A stretch of 64,000 bases of DNA from Gracilaria gracilis. Its lineage: Eukaryota; Rhodophyta; Florideophyceae; Gracilariales; Gracilariaceae. Below are positions 49,964 through 59,927 of this stretch, piece after piece. A program made the translations under genes and the position numbers. Positions within the stretch are counted from its first letter, which is position 1. The number at the start of each line of letters is the position of its first letter. The notes beneath the pieces were generated by a model. The model had not been told where the DNA came from. It saw only the letters and a list, made by a program, of their open reading frames with translations, and ran no database searches. The stretch lies in contig JARGSG010000207.1 in assembly GCA_030374805.1 (NCBI GenBank), forward strand, positions 682,001 through 746,000. The letters are read 5' to 3'.

Positions 49964-51313
49964 ATGCAGACGCTCGCGCCGTGCGAAGGACCACAAAGCC
50001 CAGTTCTTACCAGTCTTCGAGAAGTGCCCAAACGGCCTCGCCCCTTTGTCTATTCGTCGTCTGCAGTCATGCCAGTTACAGAAACTCGCCTGGTCGCAGA
50101 TGATGGTTTTGGAGGCACTTCTTCTGTATCGGAGGCATCTGATTCATCTCCTCCACCGAAGAGCGAAGATGACGAGCACGAGCACTTGCCACCACCGTCA
50201 GAAAACATTCCGGTGACACCGCAAGCTCATTTTGAGGACGAAAGCATTGATTCAGAGAATTCCGAACCACGACAAAGTATTTCTCTGGAATCTTCTCCCC
50301 TATCTGATACTTCAATGATCTCGCAATCTACGATGGAAGATACAAATGAACCACAGATTCCGGATAATGTTCCGGAACAGACAGGACAAGGTTTAGCTCT
50401 AGACGCAACCGAATTGCGTTCAGCTCTGAACTCAATTACCCAGGCCTCGGCGCCGGATCTCGCACCGCCATTCAATGCTCCGGAGGCTCGTTGTTCCACT
50501 TGTCAAGCTTTGAGAAACGATAATAATCGGCTCACTCGCCTCGTCGCCCGCTTACGAATGCGTATTATTGAAGTTCGCGCCACTTCCGAGACCCATGGAC
50601 AGCGTCTTCTAAGAGCCGCGTACCAGGATAGGATGCGCGAAATGAATAATGAACATGCGCAAAAGACGGCCGAAATGCTCAACAAACAGAAGGCCTGTTT
50701 TGAAGAAGAACTTGAGGCCCTTGAGAAAGAATCACATGCTGCCATACACACATTACATATTCAACTGGAAAGGGAGCGCATGGAGAAGGAGAAACTCAGG
50801 CGCGCCTTTGAGAACGAACGCGATGAGGCGATAGAAAAAACTAACATAACCATGCAAGCTGTGCAACGAAAAATGGCTCATTTACATGCCAAGGTTATCC
50901 GCGTGGAACGCGAAAACGCAGTTCTTTCAACCTCCCAAAAGGAGAAGCAAGTGATGGTTGAAGTTCTAGCGTCTGCTACTGCTGCAAGAGATGTTGAACG
51001 TCGTGAAAGAGAATTGATTTTAAGAGCTGAACAAGAGGAGCGCAATCGCAAGAATTTGTTAATCGACAGCATGCATGCCGAGATCAAGCAGTTACGTGCC
51101 CGCCTTTTCGAAGAATCCGAGGGCAGGAGAGCTCTGCTTAGCAAAATAGAGGAATTGCACGATGATAAAGAAGGTGAGAAAGAGAAGCATGCAGAAGATC
51201 TCGCGGACTGTAAGAAGCAATCAAAGAAAGAAAACGACCGTCTTGGACGCCTGTTTGCCAGCGTCATTCAGGATTTCGCAAACGTTCAATCTGACGTATC
51301 TACGAATGACTAA
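49964..51313 (+). CDS. Coiled-coil protein, 449 aa, unrecognised
   Basis: ATG 49964 opens a frame with a disordered, Ser/Pro/Glu-rich N-terminus (about residues 1-165). A short C-x-x-C (RCSTCQALRNDN) leads into about 270 residues of continuous heptad sequence (NEHAQKTAEMLNKQKACFEE; ERERMEKEKLRRAFENERDE). No motor or other catalytic domain is present. Such proteins act as scaffolds, tethers or basal-structure parts, but no specific family could be recognised. The 5' region is GC-rich and has no clear TATA. Confidence 0.75.
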   Translation: MQTLAPCEGPQSPVLTSLREVPKRPRPFVYSSSAVMPVTETRLVADDGFGGTSSVSEASDSSPPPKSEDDEHEHLPPPSENIPVTPQAHFEDESIDSENSEPRQSISLESSPLSDTSMISQSTMEDTNEPQIPDNVPEQTGQGLALDATELRSALNSITQASAPDLAPPFNAPEARCSTCQALRNDNNRLTRLVARLRMRIIEVRATSETHGQRLLRAAYQDRMREMNNEHAQKTAEMLNKQKACFEEELEALEKESHAAIHTLHIQLERERMEKEKLRRAFENERDEAIEKTNITMQAVQRKMAHLHAKVIRVERENAVLSTSQKEKQVMVEVLASATAARDVERRERELILRAEQEERNRKNLLIDSMHAEIKQLRARLFEESEGRRALLSKIEELHDDKEGEKEKHAEDLADCKKQSKKENDRLGRLFASVIQDFANVQSDVSTND

Positions 51314-52114
51314 CTATACTCGAGAGTTTTCAGAACTTTCTTGCTCAAGGATTTTGAAAGTGCACGACCTTATGGAGTGAGCTCATTGTGCTCGACGAGG
51401 AAGAACAGCTGATGGACGAAACGCCTGTATATCAGTAGATTAGAACTTAACAAGTCCGTGACGACTAGGTAACTTGTGTATAGACTGTCTGCTTTCGGAA
51501 CGCTCTTCTGCGGAGGATCTCAACCCGAGTTTTACGCTCCCACTCCCAACCAAACACTATTTACGGGATGCCCGGTGCGATCAAATTCAATTTTCGGTCC
51601 TCCGGTACTGCTTGGCCCGTACCGGATGCCTCATTCTTTGTTCGTTCATTCTAAAAGGTTTCCCTGTCGCCTGTAGAACAGCATAAGATTCTACACCCTT
51701 TCACAGGGTTTGAGGACACATTTGTAAACATCAACATTATCATGATGGGTCGTTGAGTGTTTTCTCGGACATCATGATGCCTGTGTCAAAGGCGGGGGCG
51801 CGGCTAGAACTATCGCTACGCAGACTTTGTACACTATTCAGCAGTGTTCATCACTATGATACTGTACATCTTTGATCTCCGCTGCGAAAATAGTTGAAAG
51901 CTAAATCACTGGTATCTGCCCAGACAGTGAGACAGTGATTCCCTTGAACTATCAGCGGGATAGCGTTACCCTCGCCCCTCGTTTCACTCGCTTTTGGGCA
52001 TGTGCCCGTAGCCTAAGTGATACAGAAACTGTGTGCTTTCGAAAGGGTATAAAGCCACCTTTGGTAACCAGACAGTAGACACACGGCTCATTTCAACTCT
52101 TCAACAGGAGTCAA
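51314..52114. other. Intergenic, no gene recognised
   Basis: Two overlapping short frames at about 51474-51686 begin without an ATG or are unrecognised. No family evidence. Confidence 0.35.
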
Positions 52115-53654
52115 AATGCGTCGAAGCAAACTTTTTCTTTGCCCAGGCCACAAACAGGGAGGAGATTGCATTCATCTTTTGGGAAGTTGACACAATCGAA
52201 TGTTTTGAGAGCTGACCTTCCAGAACTACCCGCATTGGAAAATCTCTTTGCCCCGGAGGGTATCATTAAAGATGTCCAAAGGAAGGCTGCAGATATCTTT
52301 ATAAAGAGTGGTTCGCAAATGTGGCAAACTCATTTCCTCGTGACTACATATGGTATAGAAGCAGCGATTCTCGCATGCTCAAGGCCCGGAAGGAAGGTTG
52401 TCTTACCTCGAAATGCTCACCAGTCTGCAGTACATGCTCTGGTGTTGTCTGGGGCAATACCGGTTTGGATAGCCCCTCGATATGACCCACAATATGATCT
52501 TGTACGCGGCGTTGAGGCAGGTGACATGGCAGTGGTAGCAGTATAAAGGCGTTGGCCTTTCTGGTGAGAGAGCGTTTTTTTGAACAGAAACGTTCTGCAC
52601 CAAGCCATAATTGAGCTAGTGCACTCATAAACAGAGAGAGAGAGAAAGGCGAAAGTGGATGCAGTGCTATTGGTATCGCCTACATATCACGGAGTGTGTT
52701 CTGATATTGAAGCAGTGGCAAAAGTCACACATGAGTTTGCAGCTAAACTTATTGTGGACGAAGCTCATGGGGCACACATAACCTTTCACGCCCTGTTGTC
52801 AAAATCTGCAACCAACTTGTACGCCGATATTGTTGTCCAGAGTACTCACAAGACTTTGACAGCGATGTCGCAAGCGGCCATGATGCATGTTCGAAGGTCA
52901 TCCGTAGATATGCTTCGAATCAGCACTGCCCTGTAGCTGCTCCAAAGCACAAGCCCGAATTACTTGCTGCTTGCATCCTTAGATGGAACTCGTTCCTTAA
53001 TCGAGGAAAAAGGAGAAGAACTGATGTTACAAACTATGAATCTCGCCCAAAACTTGTGCAATGCGAGTTGCGAACATAGAAGGGTTCGAAGTATTGGGTG
53101 TCCACGGTACGGGTTTTGGCAAAACCACCTCTTTCGTTTATGATCTGGACCCGACCAGAGTTACGGTGCTGTTACCTACAGAAATACAAGGCTATGATCT
53201 TGATGAATACTTAATCGCTCAATTTGGTGTCTATGCTGAGCTTCCATCACTCCATCATATAACTTTTGTATTCACTCCGGGAACTACACAAAATGAGGTT
53301 GATGTATTGGTAACTGCACTCTCAATGTATGATATTCCAACTGGCAATAATGGCACTCTCGGCCCAATACCTCAAATGATCTGGACGAGAAATCGTATAT
53401 CAAATGAAGCAACTGGGGTAACTCCGCGATAGACTTTCTTTGCCAATTGTTCGAAAATGAGAGTGGAAGATGCTATCGGTCGCATCAGTGTTGAAACACT
53501 TTGTCCTTACCCCCCAGGAATCCCTGTGATCATCGCTGGTGAACAAGTAACTCAAGAAAGCCTGGATGTTCTTAAAGCAGTTCTGAAGGCGGGAGGTAGC
53601 ATATCTGGAGCAAGTGATGAAACGCTTTCAACAATTCGCGTCGTCGCCGAATAG
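52115..53654 (+). pseudogene. Orn/Lys/Arg decarboxylase (fold-III-independent, SpeA/CadA type), decayed
   Basis: Fragments in several frames reconstruct a bacterial-type PLP decarboxylase of the Orn/Lys/Arg major-domain family. They appear in the proper order: LCPGHKQGGD (PGHK motif), VLRADLPELPALENLFAPEG, GIEAAILACSRPGRKVVLPR, ALVLSGAIPVWIAPRYDP, VDAVLLVSPTYHGVCSDI, IVDEAHGAH, the PLP-lysine QSTHKTLTAMSQAAM, NYLLLASLDGTRSLIE, and the C-terminal domain RISVETLCPYPPGIPVI. Breaks: a shift after PGHK; a stop at 52543-52545 within a roughly 100-bp extra stretch; TAG at 52934 where homologues have Gln (CAG); a shift near 53050; TAG at 53430 before TFFANCSK. Five lesions exclude a working gene. Converges on uL11m. 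Confidence 0.85.
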
Positions 53655-53700
53655 AACATCAAGTACAGTTCAAATGACAAAGGAAGATACTGGATGGCTC

Positions 53701-54213
53701 TCATTGTAAAGCATTCGCTTCATTAGCGGCTAGTCCCTCTTCGTCTCTGAGTCCAGACGCCTTTTGCTTTTCTGTGGGCTTCTCCACTTCTATGCCACAG
53801 CTCCACGCAGTAGTCATGATAGATTTGCATAAGCATTCCAAGGAAAGATGTGAAAGATGTACATCCATTTGCTTCAATTTGGCAATCTCATAAACATGCT
53901 TGAGGCTCACTGACCCAACAACTTCGTGTCCAGGACTTGAAGCTCCCTTGCCTACCCCCGCAGCTTTTTTCAAGAGATATGGCACAGGAGGAGAGCGGAT
54001 TTTGAACGAAGCGGACCTATCCGTGTATGCTGTAACCTTGGTAGTGAGCGGAGTTCCGTCAACGTACTGCGCAGTTGCAGCATTGAAATCTTTGCAGAAT
54101 TGCATGATGTTCACGCCCATCTGTCCTAAACGTGGACCTACCGGTGGTGCCGGTGCAGCCTTTCCAGCGGGTAGCGTGAACTTCAAGACCTGCTTTACAA
54201 CTCTACGTGCCAT
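53701..54213 (-). CDS. Mitochondrial ribosomal protein uL11m (MRPL11)
   Basis: A 170-aa uL11 with the classic N-terminal run ARRVVKQVLKFTLPAGKAAPAPPVGPRLGQMGVNIMQFCKDFNA split here only for description. It also has PLTTKVTAYTDRSASFKIRSPPVPYLLKKAAG and GSVSLKHVYEIAKLKQMD. These bind the GTPase-centre rRNA. The C-terminus has a short charged extension. Because red-algal plastid genomes normally carry their own rpl11, and eukaryotic cytosolic L12 is very different, a mitochondrial product is the best reading (inference). ATG 54213 precedes the conserved domain directly, so any import signal is minimal or internal. Confidence 0.9.
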   Translation of the reverse strand: MARRVVKQVLKFTLPAGKAAPAPPVGPRLGQMGVNIMQFCKDFNAATAQYVDGTPLTTKVTAYTDRSASFKIRSPPVPYLLKKAAGVGKGASSPGHEVVGSVSLKHVYEIAKLKQMDVHLSHLSLECLCKSIMTTAWSCGIEVEKPTEKQKASGLRDEEGLAANEANALQ

Positions 54214-55327
54214 TTCAAGAACGTATTAACAATATGAATCTTCTTCGCAGCAATCTCGAGCAATTTGGAAGGAAAGGGTCGTCGTTCGTGACGATAGATC
54301 GGACAGATTAGTGCGGTTGCCAGTCTGGATTACAGTGTGTCCTTTTTGAATACCCTTCCTACGTGCAATTGCAGAAGAATAGGGGTTCCGTTTGGCGTAC
54401 TTCGACCCCGGGCTCCCAGCAAGGGAAGTAAGCGACTTTTCTCGTGACATCATAGTCATGAAGATGTCGAACCTAAATAAAGGGCTCTCTCTCTCTCTCT
54501 TGTACAGACTTCTGTCATGGAGAGAGTTGGGTGTTGCGCTGCGGTTACTTATTTCTCGCAGAAACTGAGAATTAAACGCTTCCATCTTTATGAGCATAGA
54601 AGAGGTAAGGGTTAACTTAAACAACACTGTCACGCTGCTTTCGCACCACTATGATAGAGGTGATTTCCGGTTAAGAGAGAGTTGTCGAAGGCTTGCAAAC
54701 CGAACGCGATGGGATTACTGTACATACAAGGTACCTACATAGTTCAGGTGCTAAGTACACGTACTAGCTTTATATGAGACAAAACTGACTGAGCCAACCA
54801 CAGTGAATGGCTTGGACGGAGGTGCGTTGATATATGCAACATACCGAAGGTATGAAACCAAGGAAGCCGTGCCGTGCAAAATATGTCCCTCCTCAAACGT
54901 TTAACAAAGTCTGAACGCAATCTGTACTTCCGCAAAGAGCTGTCGCAAAAATATTGCACATACCGTTGGGAGTGCTGTAGGCCACAGCGTGGCGACCCAA
55001 ACTATCTATAGTGGCTCGTAATTCTCGTCATGATATTCCATATCCTGGCAGCATTGCTTACCGTCAAGTAATGTACAGCTCAACGTACAGTTGTGATTCA
55101 ACCTTTCTCGAAAGCCCTGTGCTTGATGGATGACCCTGTGCTTCGGAGTGGAACCACCCAGCGGCCTTCAACCCGGTCGCTGGACATCGCAAAAAATCCT
55201 GTTCTTGTGGCGGGACATTATTATATCCATGGTCCTTCATTCCTTCCATTCCATTAGTTCTTAACAAGAATCCAGTAAGAGATCTGCCTCGACGAAGACC
55301 AAAGACGGTAGCATCACACGAACCCCC
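54214..55327. other. Intergenic
   Basis: No gene recognised. A (CT)n microsatellite lies at about 54483-54500. Confidence 0.4.
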
Positions 55328-56572
55328 TTACAAATTGTTGATTGTATTCTGAATTATATTCTTCGGTAGCATTGTCGACTTCTTCGGAATCCAATCAACC
55401 CCATTCTGAGCGACATCATTCAAAAGTTGCGCTGATATTGCCAGTGGATGCGGGTAGGGCCAAGTACCGACTGCAGTCAATGATGCATACCCACGCCTTA
55501 TGGCATCTAAGTCTGACCCTTTCGATAACATACCATCTGGGCTCGCGCTCCACATTTTAATGCCAACAGTTTCTTCCGCATGACTATCCTCGCCGCTGGG
55601 AACATACTCAAGTTGAACCACACCACGATACAGTAATGAATCTAATCGAGTCATCTCGTACTTCTCGTTCCAAGCTTTGGGAACGTTTAGGTTAAACACG
55701 ATATCCCCTCGTGCGAACGCATCCCGCACACGGTCATTCTTGCTTCTCGCTTTCATGCGCGAAGTTGTACAAGAAGACAATCCCATCTCAGGATTAAGTC
55801 GGCCCATATCCGGAGGAAAGTTCGGAAGGATCTCCATCAAAACTTCAGTCATTTCTACTGTCGCAGATATCGCTCGAGCGAACGACTGTTTTTGTGAGAG
55901 GCTGCTAGAATCCCGCTTGTGCAAGTCCACAGATGATGCAATGGAAGGGATCCCGTACATCGCAGCTTGACGAGCCCCAGCGAATGTTCCGGAGTACAAC
56001 ACATCGCTTCCCATGTTTTGACCGTAGTTCACACCGGAAAGTGTCATGCAAGGGTATACTCCCAACTTTGCAAGTAAGCCGGTGTGTGGCTCAATTGCAG
56101 TTATAATACAGTCTGCGGGTGTTCCTTTGTCAACCGAGAATACTCTAAGTAGTCCCTTTGTTGTACCATTCATTTCGGCGTTTCCGTACCGCTTCTCATA
56201 TTCAAGGTGACGCCGCAATGTTAGCGCCGCTCCAAGAGTGATACGCTGGCTGCATGCGGAATTGTTCTGCCCAGGGGCAACGACAACAACATTATGGCCT
56301 TTCGCAATGAGGTTTTGTGCAAGCGGAAGTATTAGAGCATCTTCTGGGTGAATTCCATCATCGTTAGTGAGCAGAATAGTCCGCTGGGGACCATACCGGG
56401 TTACTGGGTCACCTGACATTGCAAGAGTGCTATTGCGTTTCACAGTCGGAGGCCGCGATTGGGAACACTTGTATTTGCTTCTCGCAGTTCGATCCAAACG
56501 ACCAGGAGGTGTCGCCTTGAGAAAAGCGCTTGAAGGACTGTGGGATGTAAGGCAGCTAAACGCAGATCTCAT
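55328..56572 (-). CDS. SurE-like 5'/3'-nucleotidase, likely plastid-targeted
   Basis: From ATG 56572 the product is 414 aa. After a Ser/Arg-rich, acid-poor N-terminal extension of about 60 residues (a transit-peptide composition) the SurE fold begins. It has TILLTNDDGIHPEDA (metal-binding D71-D72), VVVVAPGQNNSACSQRITLG (the conserved Ser/Asn), VDKGTPADCIITAIE and the signature LSGVNYGQNMGSDVLYSGTFAGARQAAMYG broken here in two: SGVNYGQNMGSDVLYSGTFA then GARQAAMYGIPSIA. Bacterial SurE dephosphorylates nucleoside monophosphates and short polyphosphates; plant members are plastid or cytosolic. A longer frame opens only by TTG. Substrate is not determinable from sequence. Confidence 0.88.
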   Translation of the reverse strand: MRSAFSCLTSHSPSSAFLKATPPGRLDRTARSKYKCSQSRPPTVKRNSTLAMSGDPVTRYGPQRTILLTNDDGIHPEDALILPLAQNLIAKGHNVVVVAPGQNNSACSQRITLGAALTLRRHLEYEKRYGNAEMNGTTKGLLRVFSVDKGTPADCIITAIEPHTGLLAKLGVYPCMTLSGVNYGQNMGSDVLYSGTFAGARQAAMYGIPSIASSVDLHKRDSSSLSQKQSFARAISATVEMTEVLMEILPNFPPDMGRLNPEMGLSSCTTSRMKARSKNDRVRDAFARGDIVFNLNVPKAWNEKYEMTRLDSLLYRGVVQLEYVPSGEDSHAEETVGIKMWSASPDGMLSKGSDLDAIRRGYASLTAVGTWPYPHPLAISAQLLNDVAQNGVDWIPKKSTMLPKNIIQNTINNL

Positions 56573-57262
56573 GCGTTGGAAATAAGTTGGGCAATCTCGT
56601 AATTCGACACCTGATGCTGACACATCATTTACGGGCAGTCTGTGGTTCAAATCAATCTCAGGAACCGTTCAACCCATTTCGAACTCTTATCGATGCCTGA
56701 AAACAATTTCTACTACAAGGCGCACGCTACCCGCCGGTGGTCTGTATCTCTACGGTTCGCGAAGTTTTACCTTCATGAGACTCGGGAGTGCACCGTTCTT
56801 CATCGAATCGACCTTAGAGAGCAGCAAGGTGCATCCACAACCACCCTTCTGCCAACAGTCAGTCGATCACGTGGTATTGTGTACACGTTGCGTCCTTTGC
56901 AGAATTATTAATTAATTCTGCAAGTAGAGTCAATCCAAATGAAGTCAGGAAGTAGAGCTGGTCTATGATTTAGTATTCACAGGTATCTAAAGTTACATCA
57001 TCAACCCTGGTTGCGGACAATTGAAGTCGTACACGGGGATCTGAGAGGCTTGCTAAACAAGAGGCATTAGGAACAATCACACGGAGGGTTCTTGTGCTGC
57101 TTCTGCATGTGATTTGTGAGTTTCAGCTTTTGAGCAAGGAAGATATCCCAAACAGTCTTTCACCTGTGTGATCAACTATACCTGTGCAGTGCCGTTGCGT
57201 GCTAGTCGAACAAACCTAAGGGACAAGAGAAGAACAAACTTCCGAAGGCCTTCTTTTCCACA
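56573..57262. promoter_or_regulatory. Divergent region SurE / SEC11
   Basis: 690 bp between two ATGs; no TATA or other site stands out. Confidence 0.35.
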
Positions 57263-57906
57263 ATGATTGAGATGCTTCAAACTTTTCTTTTCTACTGGCG
57301 GAGATTCAAGGATCTAAAAAAGCGGCAGGTAAGCAAATAATTCTCCCTCGCTTGATCTTGGTTTGCCCCTTTCTGTGTGAAATGAGTTCTGACACTATGC
57401 ACAACGCACCACAGATGATACTTCAAGTGGTCAATTTGGGAATGCTTCTTTCCGCGGCTTTAATTATGTACAAGACATTCATGCTTGTATCTAATTCTGA
57501 GAGTCCTATAGTGGTAGTCCTTAGTGGGAGTATGGAGCCCGGTGTTCATCGCGGTGATCTACTTCTTCTGACTAACTACGACAAAACTGACCGACTTGTA
57601 TCTGGAGATATTGTAGTATACAAGTTACCAGAGAGACCCGTTCCTATCGTACATCGCATAATTAAGATTCATGAAAGTGCAGATCGGAGCATTGATGTTC
57701 TTTCGAAAGGTGACAACAACATTCCCGACGACCGCGATCTTTACGGACCATACCGCAAGTGGCTCACTCGTCCCATGATCGCGGGTCGAGCCTTCGCTTT
57801 CTTGCCATACGCCGGAATGCTCACAATTATTATGAATGACCACCCTCAAGTCAAATATGTGTTGTTAGCAAGTCTCTCCCTATTTGCTTTGGTCGGTGCT
57901 GATTAA
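57263..57906 (+). CDS. SEC11: SEC11 signal peptidase catalytic subunit, two exons
   Basis: The CDS is join(57263..57328, 57415..57906), 185 aa. Exon 1 encodes the N-terminal run MIEMLQTFLFYWRRFKDLKK-RQ, and exon 2 resumes MILQVVNLGMLLSAALIM; the junction reproduces the conserved RQ-x-x-x-Q-V-x-N-x-G-M of Sec11. Catalytic residues are S61 in VLSGSMEPGVHRGD, H102 in PIVHRII, and the Asp cluster KGDNNIPDDRDLY. The ER-resident enzyme cleaves signal peptides in the lumen; helices lie at both ends (LLSAALIMYKTF; VLLASLSLFALVGAD). Length agrees with yeast and mammalian Sec11 (about 170-190). Without splicing the N-terminus would be a nonconserved stretch. Confidence 0.92.
57329..57414 (+). other. 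SEC11 intron, 86 nt
   Basis: Donor GTAAGC after CAG, acceptor CCACAG, phase 0. Confidence 0.85.
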
Positions 57907-58037
57907 TTCCCAGAACGCAAGTACCCACTACTGCAATGCTCTGCTTCTTCCGACCGCGGCCATGAACGGATTTCAGTATACCAAAAGCAAAAATAATGAT
58001 TTAGCGAACTTGAAAACTGTCCATATATAGGTGCTCA

Positions 58038-58985
58038 CTATTGAGTTTCTTCAGCTTCTTCTCGGGTCTTCGCGTTGATTTGGATTGCGTGAATGTATCC
58101 TGCGCTCATCTCATCTCCTAACAAAGTGTAAACCATCCGATGCCTTTTCACTTGGCTCAAAGACTTAAATGCGTCTGAAACGATATAGACTGCGAAATGA
58201 GATTCCCCGTTTAATCCCTTTGAACCTGCGTGCCCGGCATGTTGAGCAGAATCATCTCGAACGTGCAATTCAATGGGTCTCAACGCTTGCAGCTTTTTCA
58301 TGATCGCTGAATATACTGGACGATTTGGGTCATAGACTGACCCATTTCCACTGATAGAGTGTTCTGGAGATGCGTCTTGAAAGGAATCTTCCCTTCCCTC
58401 CGACAATGCCGTCACATCTTTCTTAATCTTTGCCAACATATTAACAAAGCCGTTATTCCTACTTGGCGTCAATGATACTGCGAGGCCAGAAACAGATATA
58501 AAGGTAGGACTTACAGCTTGTACTTCGCTCGGAGTGGCACCATCAAGACCGTTAATGAGCAGCGAAAGGAGTCCCTTTGTTAATTGTGAATCTGAATCGC
58601 CCTGCAATCGAACCAAGCCCTTTTCATCCATAGAAACTTTGACGTGAACTACACTAGTACAGCCATGAACTCTATTTTCGTCGACTTTAAGAGAGTGGTC
58701 CATCGGTGGCAGCTTTTTTGCGAAGAACAATAGCTGCTGATATCGGAGTTTTGGATCGGCAACCATGGCGAAGGAATCGACATATTTCTGAAGGGCAGGT
58801 GGAAGTTCCAAAGACTCTTTCTGTGCCACCATCTTGACTGAGATGGAAGTAGCTCTACGAGACCTAAGGCTCTTCTGTGGCCTGCAGATGCTAATACTCG
58901 ACCATTTGGACTGCTTCGACCAAAATCCTGTCACTGGCGCTGACACGAAGGCATGAAGAGGAGAGCTTCGGAACTGATCATCCAT
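58038..58985 (-). CDS. SufE-BolA fusion, plastid Fe-S assembly activator
   Basis: A 315-aa protein from ATG 58985 (a TTG frame extends 11 codons). The N-terminus is Ser/Arg-rich like a transit peptide. The SufE domain (PPALQKYVDSFAMVADPKLRY, then ENRVHGCTSVVHVKVS with the sulfur-accepting Cys109) ends with VSGLAVSLTPSRNNGFVNML. A linker leads into a BolA domain (RPIELHVRDDSAQHAGHAGS, then ESHFAVYIVSDAFKSLSQVKRHRMVYTLL). This is the architecture of Arabidopsis SUFE1/CpSufE, which takes persulfide from the cysteine desulfurase NFS2 in plastids; the BolA part may bind monothiol glutaredoxin. It is good evidence that the organism has plastids. Confidence 0.92.
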   Translation of the reverse strand: MDDQFRSSPLHAFVSAPVTGFWSKQSKWSSISICRPQKSLRSRRATSISVKMVAQKESLELPPALQKYVDSFAMVADPKLRYQQLLFFAKKLPPMDHSLKVDENRVHGCTSVVHVKVSMDEKGLVRLQGDSDSQLTKGLLSLLINGLDGATPSEVQAVSPTFISVSGLAVSLTPSRNNGFVNMLAKIKKDVTALSEGREDSFQDASPEHSISGNGSVYDPNRPVYSAIMKKLQALRPIELHVRDDSAQHAGHAGSKGLNGESHFAVYIVSDAFKSLSQVKRHRMVYTLLGDEMSAGYIHAIQINAKTREEAEETQ

Positions 58986-59927
58986 CTTTCCAAGTAGAGT
59001 TGCAGCGATTTTTTCCAAACAAACACTTAATGCGAAAACCCGAAGTTCGTCAACTAGTCCTCGCCCTCAAGTTGCTGAATGACACCACTGACGATGGAAA
59101 TACGAAGGTAGCTGTCGGCAAGTTTCTATTGTACCAAGAATTTTGATGGGCCTCCCAAATTATGCTGCCAACCACAGCTACTATACCCTTGGTAAGAACA
59201 GAAGAGTTGCATATGTCTTGTCTGTGCCGTAGATGTTCAGAAGAACGAGATCTGTGTGGTGCTGGGATTGTTATCAGCAGTATTGCCACGTCAACAAGGG
59301 AACACCAGTGGTCCATAAAATGAACAACGTTTTTGAGACCCGACAAAGAAAAGTATGCGGCCCAGAGCTTGTGGCTACATTTGCTCTTTTTTGTTCAATG
59401 TTTTCTAAGAAGGGTTGTGAACCATGTCCAGACTCTTGTCAGAGTCGCCTCTTTCTTTCTACTTTCTCTCACGACACGAGAAAGACTTTGAACTTCAAGG
59501 GTAAGAGGGCTATTTGTTTCCTCGGCCAGTTTCTACTGCACCTCCGCAGTGTTTGCATAAGTACCGTTGTACAGTACCGCTACAAGGGTAGTAAGAGTTT
59601 AATACCGCACCAGTTCTCTGAATGCAGCTAGACTGCTAGCCCTCTTAACCCTTAACCAAGTTTGAATGGAAATTGCTTATCGCTGGTAAGGGTTTTGAAG
59701 CCCCAGAAGACTAGAGAAGCTCTAAGACATTCTGACGAAATCATGTACTTGCGATATACAGAAAGAGGGTTAAGAGTAGGAGGGCTACCTCTCCTGAAGA
59801 ACAAGCATTGTCTGTGAGAGACGTCGGGGCACATCATTATCAGTCATGATGACTATGAACCGTATTATTGTTGCGTCCAGGACAGAGAACAAATGAAAGA
59901 ACGCAGTTTATGCAAGGGCAAATCGAG
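58986..59927. other. Intergenic
   Basis: Promoter of SufE-BolA and 3' flank of the peroxidase; no gene recognised. Confidence 0.4.

Noticed and set aside
53061-53654. Two separate small genes
   Set aside because: They are in the same frame, separated by one TAG, and both belong to the decayed decarboxylase.
57352-57414. Start of SEC11 at the open frame from 57352
   Set aside because: That stretch is the intron read through; the upstream exon at 57263 gives the conserved N-terminus.
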